A DNA stretch of 64,000 bases from an uncultured Lachnospiraceae bacterium (GTDB lineage: Bacteria > Bacillota > Clostridia > Lachnospirales > Lachnospiraceae). Positions 34,971 to 44,003 of this stretch are shown here, in pieces. The notes beneath the pieces are model-generated. The model was not told where the DNA came from and ran no database searches. It worked only from the letters and a program-made list of their open reading frames with translations. The DNA lies in assembly GCA_947246015.1 (NCBI GenBank), contig CAMXQE010000003.1, forward strand, positions 1 to 64,000, read 5' to 3'. Position 1 is the first letter of the stretch, and every line of letters begins with the position of its first letter. A program made the position numbers and the translations under genes.

Positions 34971-35924
34971 CTATAACAATCCTTCTTCACCAAGCTTCTT
35001 AGCAACCCTGTCAGCAATCAATACAAGCATAACCCCCACCAGTGACTGGAACAGGTTTACCGCCGTAGACATACTGAATTTTCCGTTCTGCAGACCTTTT
35101 TCATATATATAAACTGCTAACTGATACTGGAAATCCTTTACCTGGCTGTTCGCAAAAGCCGTCAGACGTTCCAGATTACTGCCCATGATACGTCCGAGGT
35201 TCATAATCAGCATAGTCACTACCGTTCCTTTAATACCCGGAAGAGTAATATGCCACATCCGTTTCCATCTGTTTGCACCGTCAATCATGGCTGCCTCATA
35301 GAGTTCTCCGCTGATGCCCGTAATGGCCGCCAGATAAATAATGGTTCCCCATCCCATCGTCTGCCAAACGCCAATCAGCAGATAAGATACCGCCCAGTGC
35401 CATTTCTCCGTCAGGAACGGGATTCCCTCGCTGATAACCCCCATATTCATCAACGCAATATTGGCAAGACCCGTAGAAGGCCGGAACATCGTATATGCCA
35501 CACTGCCGATAACCGCCCAGGAAAGGAAATGGGGCAGATATAAAATCGTCTGACTCACTTTCTTAAACTTCTGAAACCGCAGTTCATTCAAAATAAGTGC
35601 CAGAATAACCGGCATGGGAAAACCGAGCAGCAAATCCAGCAGATTGAAAACAACCGAGTTCCTCAATGCCCTGTGGAAATCTTTGTCCTTAAAAATCTTT
35701 ACGAAAGTCTCCATCCCCACCCATGCGCTGCCGCTATAACCTTTAGCCGGCTTATAATCCATAAACACCATACGCAGACCCGGATAAGCAGCATAACTAA
35801 AGAGAATAACCATCAATACAGGAAACGCCAACAGCAAATATAATTGCCAGTCTCTCTTGAAGGCATTTTTCCATGACATTGTATTCTTTACTTTCGGTGC
35901 CGCCGAAGTTTTGTTTGTTGCCAT
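34971..35924 (-). CDS. CUT1 sugar ABC permease (LplB/YteP-like)
   Basis: 317 aa, six membrane spans after a basic N-terminus (NTMSWKNAFKRDWQLYLLL). The ATPase-docking loop reads ELYEAAMIDGANRWKRMWHI. It has the LplB-type AYPGLRMVFMDYKP near the first span. It is the first gene of the importer and RG-I enzyme operon on the minus strand. GGAGGAGG precedes the ATG. It transports RG-I oligosaccharides by inference from context. Confidence 0.92.
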   Translation of the reverse strand: MATNKTSAAPKVKNTMSWKNAFKRDWQLYLLLAFPVLMVILFSYAAYPGLRMVFMDYKPAKGYSGSAWVGMETFVKIFKDKDFHRALRNSVVFNLLDLLLGFPMPVILALILNELRFQKFKKVSQTILYLPHFLSWAVIGSVAYTMFRPSTGLANIALMNMGVISEGIPFLTEKWHWAVSYLLIGVWQTMGWGTIIYLAAITGISGELYEAAMIDGANRWKRMWHITLPGIKGTVVTMLIMNLGRIMGSNLERLTAFANSQVKDFQYQLAVYIYEKGLQNGKFSMSTAVNLFQSLVGVMLVLIADRVAKKLGEEGLL

Positions 35925-36299
35925 CTTTTTACCTCCTCCATCATTATGTAAATTTTTATATAACTTTTATGAATTTATTATATATAAATGCCCCTGTCTA
36001 TTTCTATTCATTATAGTTTAAATACTATGCAGAAACGAACATTTATGGTATATTATTTACAGAGACACTTGAAATTCCATTGTAAAATTTTCAATTTTTT
36101 TAGTTCATTCAATTATTTTTTTGTGATTTTTTTCACATTTTGCATTTTATACCATTATTTCCTTGTGGAAATTTTTATTTTTTTGATTTTAAATACTCTC
36201 TTTTTTGCATGATTATTGCCCACTGGCAAATTGTACAAAAAATTCAGCAAAACTATTGTTTTTTTGCAACTGCGAATTTCAGAAAGGCTGGATATTTTT
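35925..36299. promoter_or_regulatory. A/T-rich divergent control region
   Basis: 375 bp between the importer operon and the AraC-type gene. Minus-strand TATAAT (plus 36010-36015) is a fair -10 for the importer, with no matching -35 (TTCGTT at 18 bp), as expected for an activator-dependent promoter. The stretch 36080-36260 is very rich in T on the plus strand. I find no clear cre site or paired operator. Confidence 0.45.
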
Positions 36300-37262
36300 A
36301 TGTCAAAAACAAAGAAAATCATTACTGAATACCGGAATTATTATCTCCCTCTGCATTTCCCCGCTCTCCTGCTCTCCGGCGAGCACTGGAAAATATCCGA
36401 TATCCCCAGCGGGAGACTCCACTTCCATAATTGTCTGGAAATCGGCGTATGCCACAGTGACAGCGGCGTTTTAGAATTTTACGGGAACTCCCTGCCATTT
36501 AAAGAAGGGGATGTCACGTGTATTCCGCGCAACATCCCGCACACAACCTATTCCTCCAAAGGAACTGAAAGCCATTGGTCCTATCTCTTCCTTGACCCCG
36601 AAGGTCTGTTCCGCAACCTTCTCTCCAATTCATGGAAAAATTATGACTTATCCGTTTCCTCGCTCCAGTTCTATAAATACATACTGGATAGGGAAACCTA
36701 TCCCCAGATACATACGCTCGCCCTTCAGGTCATTCAGGAAATGGAAGCACAGAAACCCGGCTACCAGCTCAGCGCACGCGGTCTTCTGCTTGCGCTCTAC
36801 ATCGAGCTTTACCGCATTCAGCACGAAGCGGAACACATTGGCTCCGACCGGAACGACGGGCTGATGCTCGCCGAAAATACACTGGCGATTGCCCCTGCCC
36901 TGGATTACATAGAAAGCAATTATGCCTCCTCCTTTTCTGTTGATTACCTTGCAGACCTGTGCCATTGGAGCCCCACTCATTTCCGCAGGATTTTTCATGA
37001 AATCATGGGCATATCTCCTTTGGAATATATCACCAACACCCGAATCATGAATGCATGTAAACTGCTGCGCAGTACGGAAGATTCCATTTTAGATATTTCG
37101 GAAAGGATTGGATTCCGGTCCGTATCCAGCTTTAATCGGTTCTTCATTAAGATTATGAAGGTAGCGCCAAGAGAATACCGGAAGCAGATGGTATTGGCAG
37201 ATAAGAAAGAAAGCCAGTCTATCCTGGAATATGCAGGATGGCTCTATCCCGAAAAGACGTGA
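36300..37262 (+). CDS. AraC-family transcriptional regulator
   Basis: 320 aa. An N-terminal cupin-type sensing domain (HFHNCLEIGVCHS, VTCIPRNIPHTTY) occupies ~1-170. Two HTH motifs follow at the C-terminus (YLADLCHWSPTHFRRIFHE, then ILDISERIGFRSVSSFNRFF). It is divergent from the RG-I importer operon and so is the likely activator of it, responding to an RG-I sugar (inference). I use the ATG at 36300 because upstream in-frame codons are in low-complexity A/T sequence. GAAAGG lies ~12 bases upstream. Confidence 0.88.
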   Translation: MSKTKKIITEYRNYYLPLHFPALLLSGEHWKISDIPSGRLHFHNCLEIGVCHSDSGVLEFYGNSLPFKEGDVTCIPRNIPHTTYSSKGTESHWSYLFLDPEGLFRNLLSNSWKNYDLSVSSLQFYKYILDRETYPQIHTLALQVIQEMEAQKPGYQLSARGLLLALYIELYRIQHEAEHIGSDRNDGLMLAENTLAIAPALDYIESNYASSFSVDYLADLCHWSPTHFRRIFHEIMGISPLEYITNTRIMNACKLLRSTEDSILDISERIGFRSVSSFNRFFIKIMKVAPREYRKQMVLADKKESQSILEYAGWLYPEKT

Positions 37263-37272
37263 TATCCACGTC

Positions 37273-38361
37273 CTAATATTCCAGCGTATCAAGATATTTC
37301 ATATAATTTACGACCATCAAAGCTATCTTGAACGTTAAAGCATCATCAAAAGTACGGATATCCAAACCCGTGCTTTTCTCCAGTTTCTCGATTCTGTAAA
37401 CCAGTGTATTGCGGTGTACAAATAACTGTCTTGAAGTCTCCGATACATTCAGATTGTTTTCGAAAAACTTATTGATTGTATTCAATGTCTCTTCATCAAA
37501 TTCAAGAGGTATATTATCCCCGAATATTTCTTCAATAAAAATCTTGCACAGGTTAATCGGCAACTGGTAAATTAACCGTCCGATTCCTAATGTATTATAT
37601 GCGTTTACTTTTTTCTCCACATAGAAAATCTTCCCTACATCCAGAGCCATCTTCGCTTCTTTATATGACTTTGACACATCCTTCAGCTCGCTTACAACCG
37701 TCCCGTAAGCCACCCTGACATTCAGCATTGCCTCTGTGCTCATCATATCCACAATCGTCTGCGCCGTCTGTTCGATTACTTCATAACTCTCTCCTTCTCC
37801 CAGCGACTTAATCAGAATCACATTACTTTCATCCACAGCCGTAATATAATCTCCCGACTGGTTAGAAAACATCCCGGACAGCAGTTCGGAAGCAGTTCCG
37901 TCTTTTTCCACCTTTGTTTCCACGATAAGGACAACCCTCGGTACTGCAGCTTCAATGTGAAGCTTCTTTGCACGGTTGTAAATATCTACCAGCAGTAAAT
38001 TATCCAGCAGCAGATTTTGGAAGAAATTATTGCGGTCGAAACGCTCTTTATAAGCAATAATCAGATTCTGTATCTGGCTCACGGCTACTTTCCCAATCAT
38101 ATATGCCTCATCGCTGCCGCCTCTGGCAATCAAAATATATACAAGCTCACCTTCGTCCCGTATTTTCAACAAATGGTCCGCCCCGATTACCTGACTGTCC
38201 GCCGGAGAAGCTGCAAAATCCGTAATAATTCCCGGTGACACTGACTTTGCATCAAACGTAGAAGTCACCACCATACCGTCTAAATCAAATATACACAAAT
38301 CGACCTTTGTTATTCCATGCAATTCATCAATGCTTGTCTTAATTACCTGACTTGATATCAT
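37273..38361 (-). CDS. CdaR-type (PucR HTH) transcriptional regulator
   Basis: 362 aa. The N-terminal part resembles the sugar-diacid recognition domain (residues ~1-130). The middle is GGDEF-like in layout, and the C-terminal HTH_30 region reads NNLNVSETSRQLFVHRNTLVYRIEKL (~300-325, given in two overlapping halves). CdaR-like regulators respond to sugar acids such as glucarate or glycerate (family knowledge). In Lachnospiraceae a gene of this kind often follows the MsmX/UgpC ATPase gene, as here (recall). A strong terminator separates the two, so they are transcribed apart. Confidence 0.85.
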   Translation of the reverse strand: MISSQVIKTSIDELHGITKVDLCIFDLDGMVVTSTFDAKSVSPGIITDFAASPADSQVIGADHLLKIRDEGELVYILIARGGSDEAYMIGKVAVSQIQNLIIAYKERFDRNNFFQNLLLDNLLLVDIYNRAKKLHIEAAVPRVVLIVETKVEKDGTASELLSGMFSNQSGDYITAVDESNVILIKSLGEGESYEVIEQTAQTIVDMMSTEAMLNVRVAYGTVVSELKDVSKSYKEAKMALDVGKIFYVEKKVNAYNTLGIGRLIYQLPINLCKIFIEEIFGDNIPLEFDEETLNTINKFFENNLNVSETSRQLFVHRNTLVYRIEKLEKSTGLDIRTFDDALTFKIALMVVNYMKYLDTLEY

Positions 38362-38508
38362 ATCTTAACCTGCACCTTTCTCAAACTTATGACTGTTCAC
38401 TCTGCATCACACAAACTTAATATTATGATAAATTATTTTATGGATTTCTGCAAGCTTCTCTTTCTCTGCGCACCTCTGTGCAATCTTCCTATGGGTGCCC
38501 GTGTGCAT

Positions 38509-38535
38509 AAAAAGGGAGATGCTTCCGCATCTCCC
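38509..38535 (-). terminator. Rho-independent terminator of the ugpC gene
   Basis: GGGAGATGC pairs perfectly with GCATCTCCC around 4 bases, followed on the minus strand by TTTTTA. It stands 15 bp after the stop codon. Confidence 0.9.
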
Positions 38536-38550
38536 TCCAATCTCTTAAGA

Positions 38551-39660
38551 CTAGTTTGTGATAACCTGCTCTGTTTCTTTGTCAAATACGTGAATCTTCT
38601 CAACATCGAAAGCGAATTTAACGGTATCGCCCGGTCTTGCAGTTGTACGGGAATCAACCCTTGCAGTAATCGGGAACTCAGCCAAATCGAAGTACAGATA
38701 AACTTCTGCACCAAGCAATTCATATACTTTGATAGTAGATTCAAATACGCATTTTGCATTCTTGATATATTCTTCGGAATCATATACATCTTCCGGACGG
38801 ATACCAAATGTAACTTTCTTTCCTGCATAACCGCCAGCGATTAACTTCTTGGATTTTGCCGCAGGAAGCGGAATGCTTCTGCCTGCAACCTTAAGGCTTG
38901 CTGTATCGCCGCTTACTTCTACTTCTGCATCTAAGAAATTCATCTGAGGTGAACCCATGAATCCTGCTACGAACAGATTCTGCGGTTTTTCATATAAATT
39001 CTGAGGTGTATCAACCTGCTGAACAACGCCGTCTTTCATAACAACGATTCTTGTACCAAGCGTCATAGCCTCTGTCTGGTCATGTGTTACATAAATGATG
39101 GTTGTGCCCAGTCTCTGATGCAGTTTTGCAATCTCAATACGCATCTGCACACGGAGTTTTGCATCCAGGTTGGAAAGAGGCTCATCCATAAGGAATACCT
39201 TAGGATTACGAACGATAGCACGACCCATGGCAACACGCTGTCTCTGACCACCGGAAAGAGCCTTCGGTTTACGATCAAGGAGAGGAGTTAAGTCAAGAAT
39301 CTTAGCTGCTTCTTTTACCATCTTATCAATTTCATCCTTCGGAACTTTTCTTAACTTAAGTCCGAAAGCCATATTGTCGTATACGGACATATGCGGATAC
39401 AAAGCGTAGTTCTGGAATACCATCGCGATATCTCTGTCCTTAGGCTCAACATCGTTTACTACCCTGTCACCGATTTTCAGTTCACCGGAAGAGATGTCTT
39501 CCAAACCTGCAATCATACGAAGCGTAGTGGACTTACCGCATCCTGAAGGTCCTACAAAGATAATGAATTCCTGATCTGCGATTTCAAGATTGAAATCTTT
39601 TACTGCCTCAAAGCCGTTCGGATATACTTTGCAGACATTTTTTAAAGATAAACTTGCCAT
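38551..39660 (-). CDS. ugpC: Multi-sugar ABC transporter ATPase (UgpC/MsmX/MalK type)
   Basis: 369 aa. Walker [10 protein letters not shown] at 37-45, Q-loop in [11 protein letters not shown], signature LSGGQRQR, Walker [14 protein letters not shown]-loop in YVTHDQ. The C-terminal TOBE-type regulatory domain includes FGIRPEDVY. Proteins of this group energise several CUT1 importers in Firmicutes. The RG-I importer just upstream in the window lacks an ATPase and is a natural client. It has its own promoter region and terminator, consistent with a shared subunit. GGAGG precedes the ATG. Confidence 0.93.
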   Translation of the reverse strand: MASLSLKNVCKVYPNGFEAVKDFNLEIADQEFIIFVGPSGCGKSTTLRMIAGLEDISSGELKIGDRVVNDVEPKDRDIAMVFQNYALYPHMSVYDNMAFGLKLRKVPKDEIDKMVKEAAKILDLTPLLDRKPKALSGGQRQRVAMGRAIVRNPKVFLMDEPLSNLDAKLRVQMRIEIAKLHQRLGTTIIYVTHDQTEAMTLGTRIVVMKDGVVQQVDTPQNLYEKPQNLFVAGFMGSPQMNFLDAEVEVSGDTASLKVAGRSIPLPAAKSKKLIAGGYAGKKVTFGIRPEDVYDSEEYIKNAKCVFESTIKVYELLGAEVYLYFDLAEFPITARVDSRTTARPGDTVKFAFDVEKIHVFDKETEQVITN

Positions 39661-39879
39661 TTTATTTAGCCTCCTAATTCGTATACTTTTTCTGACCCCT
39701 CTTGTGGTCTTTATTGCTGATAAAAACAGTATAACGAAGATATTCGATTTTTGCTATACCAAGATTCAACAAAGATTTTCCGGCACATTGTAGATTTTGT
39801 TTACAATACTCAAATTTTTTTACCAAAACCAACAACTTGAACAACGTTTTTATTATTTTCTATACAAATTGTACAAGGT

Positions 39880-41460
39880 TTATTCCCTGCTTCGGCTTTC
39901 CGCTTCTACCTTCTTCTGCCCTTCGCTTTTTGTCTCTTCATCCCCATAGAAAGCGAGCTGGCTCTTACCCCGTTTTTTCGCTACATAAAGCGCGCTGTCC
40001 GCTGCTTTATACAGAGTTTCGAAATCCTTACCGTCCCTTGGGAACACTGCTGCCCCGATGCTTGCCGTCGCCGCATACTTTACATATTCCCCCGCCTGAA
40101 AATTCTTAAAGAAATCACATAATTTCGCCGCTTCTTTTTCCAGCAGTTCCTCTTCATTCAGATGTTTCAAAAATATAGTAAATTCATCGCCGCCCGTACG
40201 CCCGATGATATCAGAAGCACGGAATGTGGAACCGATTGAATGCCCCAGCGTCCTCAGCACCTCGTCACCAAAGGCATGACCCAGCGTATCATTGATTTTC
40301 TTAAAGTTATCAATATCCAAAACGAACAGAAGACCTTGTTCATTCGGCATTTTTTCCATATATTCCTTAATCTTCCGTTCCGTTGCCAGCTTATTATTCA
40401 GACTCGTAAGCAGGTCCGTATCCGCCTTTTCTTCCAGCTTCCTGCTCTCCTGTCCTGCCTTAATCCTGTTAAAAATATTAATGATTATAACAAGGGCAAA
40501 GAATACAAAAATCGCAATCAGAAGCTGCAAAACCATCTTCCCTGTATTTTCCCACTCCTTGTTACGGACGCCGTCTACGTACGATTGATTGATTCCCACT
40601 ACCACTGCCCAGTTATTAATCCCTACCGGAGCATACACGCAGGTCCTGTTTTCCCCGTCCAGTTCCACCTGAAAGCTCCCGCTCATCTCATTCCCCATAC
40701 GGGCTGCCACACTGGCAATCGTCCCATCCTGTTCCGGGTCGCCCTTTAATGAATTCCATATATTATCCGCCATGAAGAAACTGCTCCATGTCCCGGCTTT
40801 CTCTATAATCTTTCCATCCGGACCCATAACCACATAAAAGTTTCTCCCGTCATACTCCTTCCTGGAAAATACTTTCTGAAGAAGCTCAATCGGATAATAC
40901 ATCAGCAGCTTGTCCCCATCTGCCCGGTCATCCACGGAGACAATTGCTATAATGGCTCTTCTCGCTGTCTCCAGCCCATCGTTTTCCACATACACATACC
41001 GTACCGCCACATCTTCGGAAGAATCCTTCTCGATATCCGCAAGCGCTTCCTGGATTTCATCAAAATAAGACAGTACCGTTATGTCAATCTGCCGTCCGTC
41101 ATGCAGAAGCCCTTCGTCACCATGGGAATAATATATCACCTCATAAGCATCCGTGTTATAACATAATGCTTCAGCCATCTCCACTATCAGCTTTTTATCC
41201 GACCCAATATACCCCTGCATCAGATACCCAATCGGTTTTCCGGCATCCGACATCCGCACAAGCTCATAACTCACTCTCGCCGCATACCCGCGCGCATTAT
41301 CAACAAACGTGCTTTCTACATCCTTGGCCACTGTCTGGCTGCTTTTGACGGAAAAATTATACAGCATTGCCACGATTATGATTATCAGTACACATGTCGG
41401 AACAAACCATTGCAGTACGGCCGACTTAGCTTTCTTTGCTCTCACCAGCATCTCCCCCAT
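39880..41460 (-). CDS. Membrane diguanylate cyclase (GGDEF)
   Basis: About 526 aa. One membrane helix (~20-40) is followed by an extracellular sensor domain of Cache type (~45-330), a second helix (VLQLLIAIFVFFALVIIINIF) and a GGDEF domain. The active site is GGDEF exactly (residues ~421-425 in GRTGGDEFTIF), so synthesis of cyclic di-GMP is expected. The start is uncertain: ATG 41460 has AGGA close by, and ATG 41451 is an alternative. Either start overlaps the end of the DUF624 gene, so the two are translationally coupled. Confidence 0.88.
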   Translation of the reverse strand: MGEMLVRAKKAKSAVLQWFVPTCVLIIIIVAMLYNFSVKSSQTVAKDVESTFVDNARGYAARVSYELVRMSDAGKPIGYLMQGYIGSDKKLIVEMAEALCYNTDAYEVIYYSHGDEGLLHDGRQIDITVLSYFDEIQEALADIEKDSSEDVAVRYVYVENDGLETARRAIIAIVSVDDRADGDKLLMYYPIELLQKVFSRKEYDGRNFYVVMGPDGKIIEKAGTWSSFFMADNIWNSLKGDPEQDGTIASVAARMGNEMSGSFQVELDGENRTCVYAPVGINNWAVVVGINQSYVDGVRNKEWENTGKMVLQLLIAIFVFFALVIIINIFNRIKAGQESRKLEEKADTDLLTSLNNKLATERKIKEYMEKMPNEQGLLFVLDIDNFKKINDTLGHAFGDEVLRTLGHSIGSTFRASDIIGRTGGDEFTIFLKHLNEEELLEKEAAKLCDFFKNFQAGEYVKYAATASIGAAVFPRDGKDFETLYKAADSALYVAKKRGKSQLAFYGDEETKSEGQKKVEAESRSRE

Positions 41461-42142
41461 CTTTTCCTGTGTCAGCACCCGTATCGAACCCCTCCATATC
41501 GATACTGAATTCATCTGTTAAAGGTTCCTCCGCCGGTTCAAACTTCTTAAATGTTCCACTGTAAAGCATCGCCGATATATAAGCCGGAACCGAAAATCCG
41601 AACAGAAGCACCAGCGGAAAGGCCGTAGGAAAAAAGTACATAACCGCCACCGGCGCCACATGAACCGCCATCATAAGCAGTGTTTTCGGCATACTTAAAA
41701 TAGCCATGAACAATGCGTTTTTCAGCGTATTGAAAATCGTATTCTCAAACCTCGACAGCACCGGAAACACATAACAGATTACCATGCACACCACCATGAA
41801 TAATGCCAGCAGGGCAACTATCAGCGCCTTCGGGAACTGAATGGAGGAATAACTGAAAATCAGCCAGTCTCCGATAAATATACATATGAACACAAGAACA
41901 ATCAGCCATATAAGCGTAGCCTGTTTAAAATTTTCCTTAAACGATTTAAAAAATCCCCGCGCTATGTACCCTTCCTCATTGCGGACGATTCTCAGCAATA
42001 CGTAATGCAGTCCGGTGAACCCCGCTCCCATCGTTATAACCGGAATGCAGCATAGTATCATCAGAATATTCAGTATCATCAGATCTGCTACCCTTGTCAG
42101 AAAACGCATCACAGGGCTGTCAATATCAAAAATCCTACTCAT
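41426..42142 (-). CDS. YesL-like membrane protein (DUF624)
   Basis: 238 aa with five predicted spans. The family start is clear: FDIDSPVMRFLTRVADLMILN, here residues 5-25 in two parts, then VITMGAGFTGLHYVLL and GYIARGFFKSFKENF. DUF624 proteins are usually found in sugar utilisation loci with Lpl-type importers, role unknown. Here it is coupled to a diguanylate cyclase instead. The C-terminal 35 residues are acidic and overlap the next gene. Confidence 0.9.
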   Translation of the reverse strand: MSRIFDIDSPVMRFLTRVADLMILNILMILCCIPVITMGAGFTGLHYVLLRIVRNEEGYIARGFFKSFKENFKQATLIWLIVLVFICIFIGDWLIFSYSSIQFPKALIVALLALFMVVCMVICYVFPVLSRFENTIFNTLKNALFMAILSMPKTLLMMAVHVAPVAVMYFFPTAFPLVLLFGFSVPAYISAMLYSGTFKKFEPAEEPLTDEFSIDMEGFDTGADTGKDGGDAGESKES

Positions 42143-42237
42143 CTTCTCCTGTCTCTTTCTAAATTAATTATTTTTCTTTACAGTTCCGTTCCCACATGCC
42201 CCCGTCAGGCTCCTTCTGTGAACTACTGCCGGAATCC

Positions 42238-42717
42238 CTAAACGAACAGTTCCATCGGCGTATACCGTATCCCCTCAGATTTCTGCTCCGGCTTAAGGTC
42301 ATGGAAGCCCATTTTATGATAAAAGCCAACACCATAAGGCGCAGCATTGACTGTCACCCGTTTTATTCCGAGTTCATTTTTCAGATACCCGCACAAATGA
42401 GTCATCAACGCCCTTCCTATCCCCCGCTTATGATACTCGGCGTCCACGAACAGCAATGATATATGGGAATTTGACCTTACCGTTATCATCCCGGCCAGAC
42501 GCCTGCCGTCCAATGCCACAAACATCTGATACGCGCCCATGATGAACATACGGTGCAGCGTATTATCCGTAATGAAATCCTCAAAACTTTTTATACCTTC
42601 CGGCTCATAGTCCTCTGATTCGAACTGTAGAAAGGTTTTCCATGCCAGCGCCATGGCGTCCTCCCACTCGTCCTGATATGCCATACGGACTTCATACGGG
42701 AACTCTTTTTCCATCAT
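42238..42717 (-). CDS. GNAT-family N-acetyltransferase
   Basis: 159 aa, the size of a single GNAT domain. The acetyl-CoA site is LFVDAEYHKRGIGRALMTHL (motif A, R/Q-x-x-G-x-G/A as KRGIGRA). The end VNAAPYGVGFYHKMGFHDL is the usual motif B. Substrate unknown. Two adjacent Met codons start the gene; AAGGAAA lies just upstream. It seems to be a single gene, with a large inverted repeat right before it. Confidence 0.88.
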   Translation of the reverse strand: MMEKEFPYEVRMAYQDEWEDAMALAWKTFLQFESEDYEPEGIKSFEDFITDNTLHRMFIMGAYQMFVALDGRRLAGMITVRSNSHISLLFVDAEYHKRGIGRALMTHLCGYLKNELGIKRVTVNAAPYGVGFYHKMGFHDLKPEQKSEGIRYTPMELFV

Positions 42718-42744
42718 TTTCCTTACCTCTTCCCGCTAAGGAAT

Positions 42745-42828
42745 TGTCAGGAAGCACCCCGTCTTTCCACACAGGCGGCGTAACAGTCCGGTCTTTGGCC
42801 CGAACTGTTACCGGGCTGCTTCCTGACA
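42745..42828. repeat. Nested inverted repeat, 84 bp
   Basis: TGTCAGGAAGCA (42745-42756) and TGCTTCCTGACA (42817-42828) form perfect 12-bp ends. Within, TAACAGT and ACTGTTA (42781-42810) form a second stem, extended by CCGG / CCCG bases. It lies upstream of the GNAT gene, between it and ldhA. It has no coding capacity. It could be a MITE-type element or a folded RNA. Confidence 0.6.
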
Positions 42829-42907
42829 TTTCCCGATAATTGTAATTATAACGAATAATCACCTTTTTTACAAGGAAAACAATATAACTTATTCAATATA
42901 ACTTTTC

Positions 42908-43900
42908 TTATACCACCGCTTCCACCCCCACGCGATTCACCATGGGAAGCCCATTTTCCAGCGCATATGCATTTTCCAGCGTCTCTGTGGCAATCGCCTG
43001 CATCGCTTCCGTAGTAAAGAATCCCATATGGGAAGTAATCAGCACATTCGGGAAAGTTACCAGTCTGGCCAGATTTTCATCCTCAATGATTTCGCCGGAA
43101 CGGTCTTCATAAAAAATGCCCTCTTCCTCCTCATAAACATCCAGCCCAACGCCTGCAAACTTTTTCTGAAGCAGTCCGTCTATCAATGCATCCGTATCAA
43201 TCAATGCACCCCTGGAAGTATTAATCAGATAGACTCCATTCTTCATCATCCCTATCGTATCCCGGTTTATAATATGCTCTGTATCGGAAGTTAACGGACA
43301 ATGCAGGGAAATCACATCCGACTTGCTCATCAGTTCCTCTACGGATACATATTCCGCCTCCAGTCCCTTTACCGGATACGGATCATATGCCAGCACCTGC
43401 ATCTGAAAACCGTTCAAAATACGTATCATTGCCTGTCCTATCTTCCCCGTACCCACAACTCCTGCCACTTTATGGTTTAAATCGTTTCCCATCAGTCCGT
43501 TCAGGCTCATGTTGAAATCCCTTGTACGGTTATAAGCCCTGTTGGTATGCCTGTTTACCGTCAGCAGAAGCGACATGGCAAACTCCGCCACCGCCTCCGG
43601 CGAATAACTGGGCACCCTCAGAATCACGATTTTCTCCTCCGCCGCCTTTACATCTACATGATTAAAGCCTGCACTCCTTAACAAAATCGCTTTTACTTTC
43701 ATCTCATACAGCTGGTCTATCATCTTCGCATTGACATAATCGTTCACAAAAATGCAGATGGCGTCATAACCTTTTGCCAGAAAAACCGTCTCTTCGTTAC
43801 AAGGCAGTTCGATAAACCGGATTTCAAATCCGTAATCCTTTGCCATCGGTTCAAACCATATCTTATCGTAGGGTTTCGTTCCATAAAATGCAATCTTCAT
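42908..43900 (-). CDS. ldhA: D-2-hydroxyacid dehydrogenase, D-lactate dehydrogenase type
   Basis: 330 aa, full length for D-LDH. The NAD-binding turn GTGKIG is at 150-155, and INTSRGALID carries the catalytic Arg. ATG-start sequence MKIAFYGTKPYDKIW and LRSAGFNHVD are typical of D-lactate dehydrogenase. The catalytic His stands in ITSHMGFFT. It reduces pyruvate to D-lactate with NADH in fermentation. GGAGG lies 9 bases before the ATG at 43900. It is a monocistronic gene as far as can be seen. Confidence 0.9.
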   Translation of the reverse strand: MKIAFYGTKPYDKIWFEPMAKDYGFEIRFIELPCNEETVFLAKGYDAICIFVNDYVNAKMIDQLYEMKVKAILLRSAGFNHVDVKAAEEKIVILRVPSYSPEAVAEFAMSLLLTVNRHTNRAYNRTRDFNMSLNGLMGNDLNHKVAGVVGTGKIGQAMIRILNGFQMQVLAYDPYPVKGLEAEYVSVEELMSKSDVISLHCPLTSDTEHIINRDTIGMMKNGVYLINTSRGALIDTDALIDGLLQKKFAGVGLDVYEEEEGIFYEDRSGEIIEDENLARLVTFPNVLITSHMGFFTTEAMQAIATETLENAYALENGLPMVNRVGVEAVV

Positions 43901-44003
43901 TTCCGGTATCCTCCATCTCATATCCTGAATTGTCTATCCCGCAGTCCTGCAGATAATATATCGTTTACCCAAATCCCTCCGATTATTCACACTGCCGTTT
44001 AAA

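Noticed and set aside
35925-36299. Catabolite (cre) site before the RG-I importer
   Set aside because: No sequence close to the TGAAANCGNTTTCA-type pattern was found.
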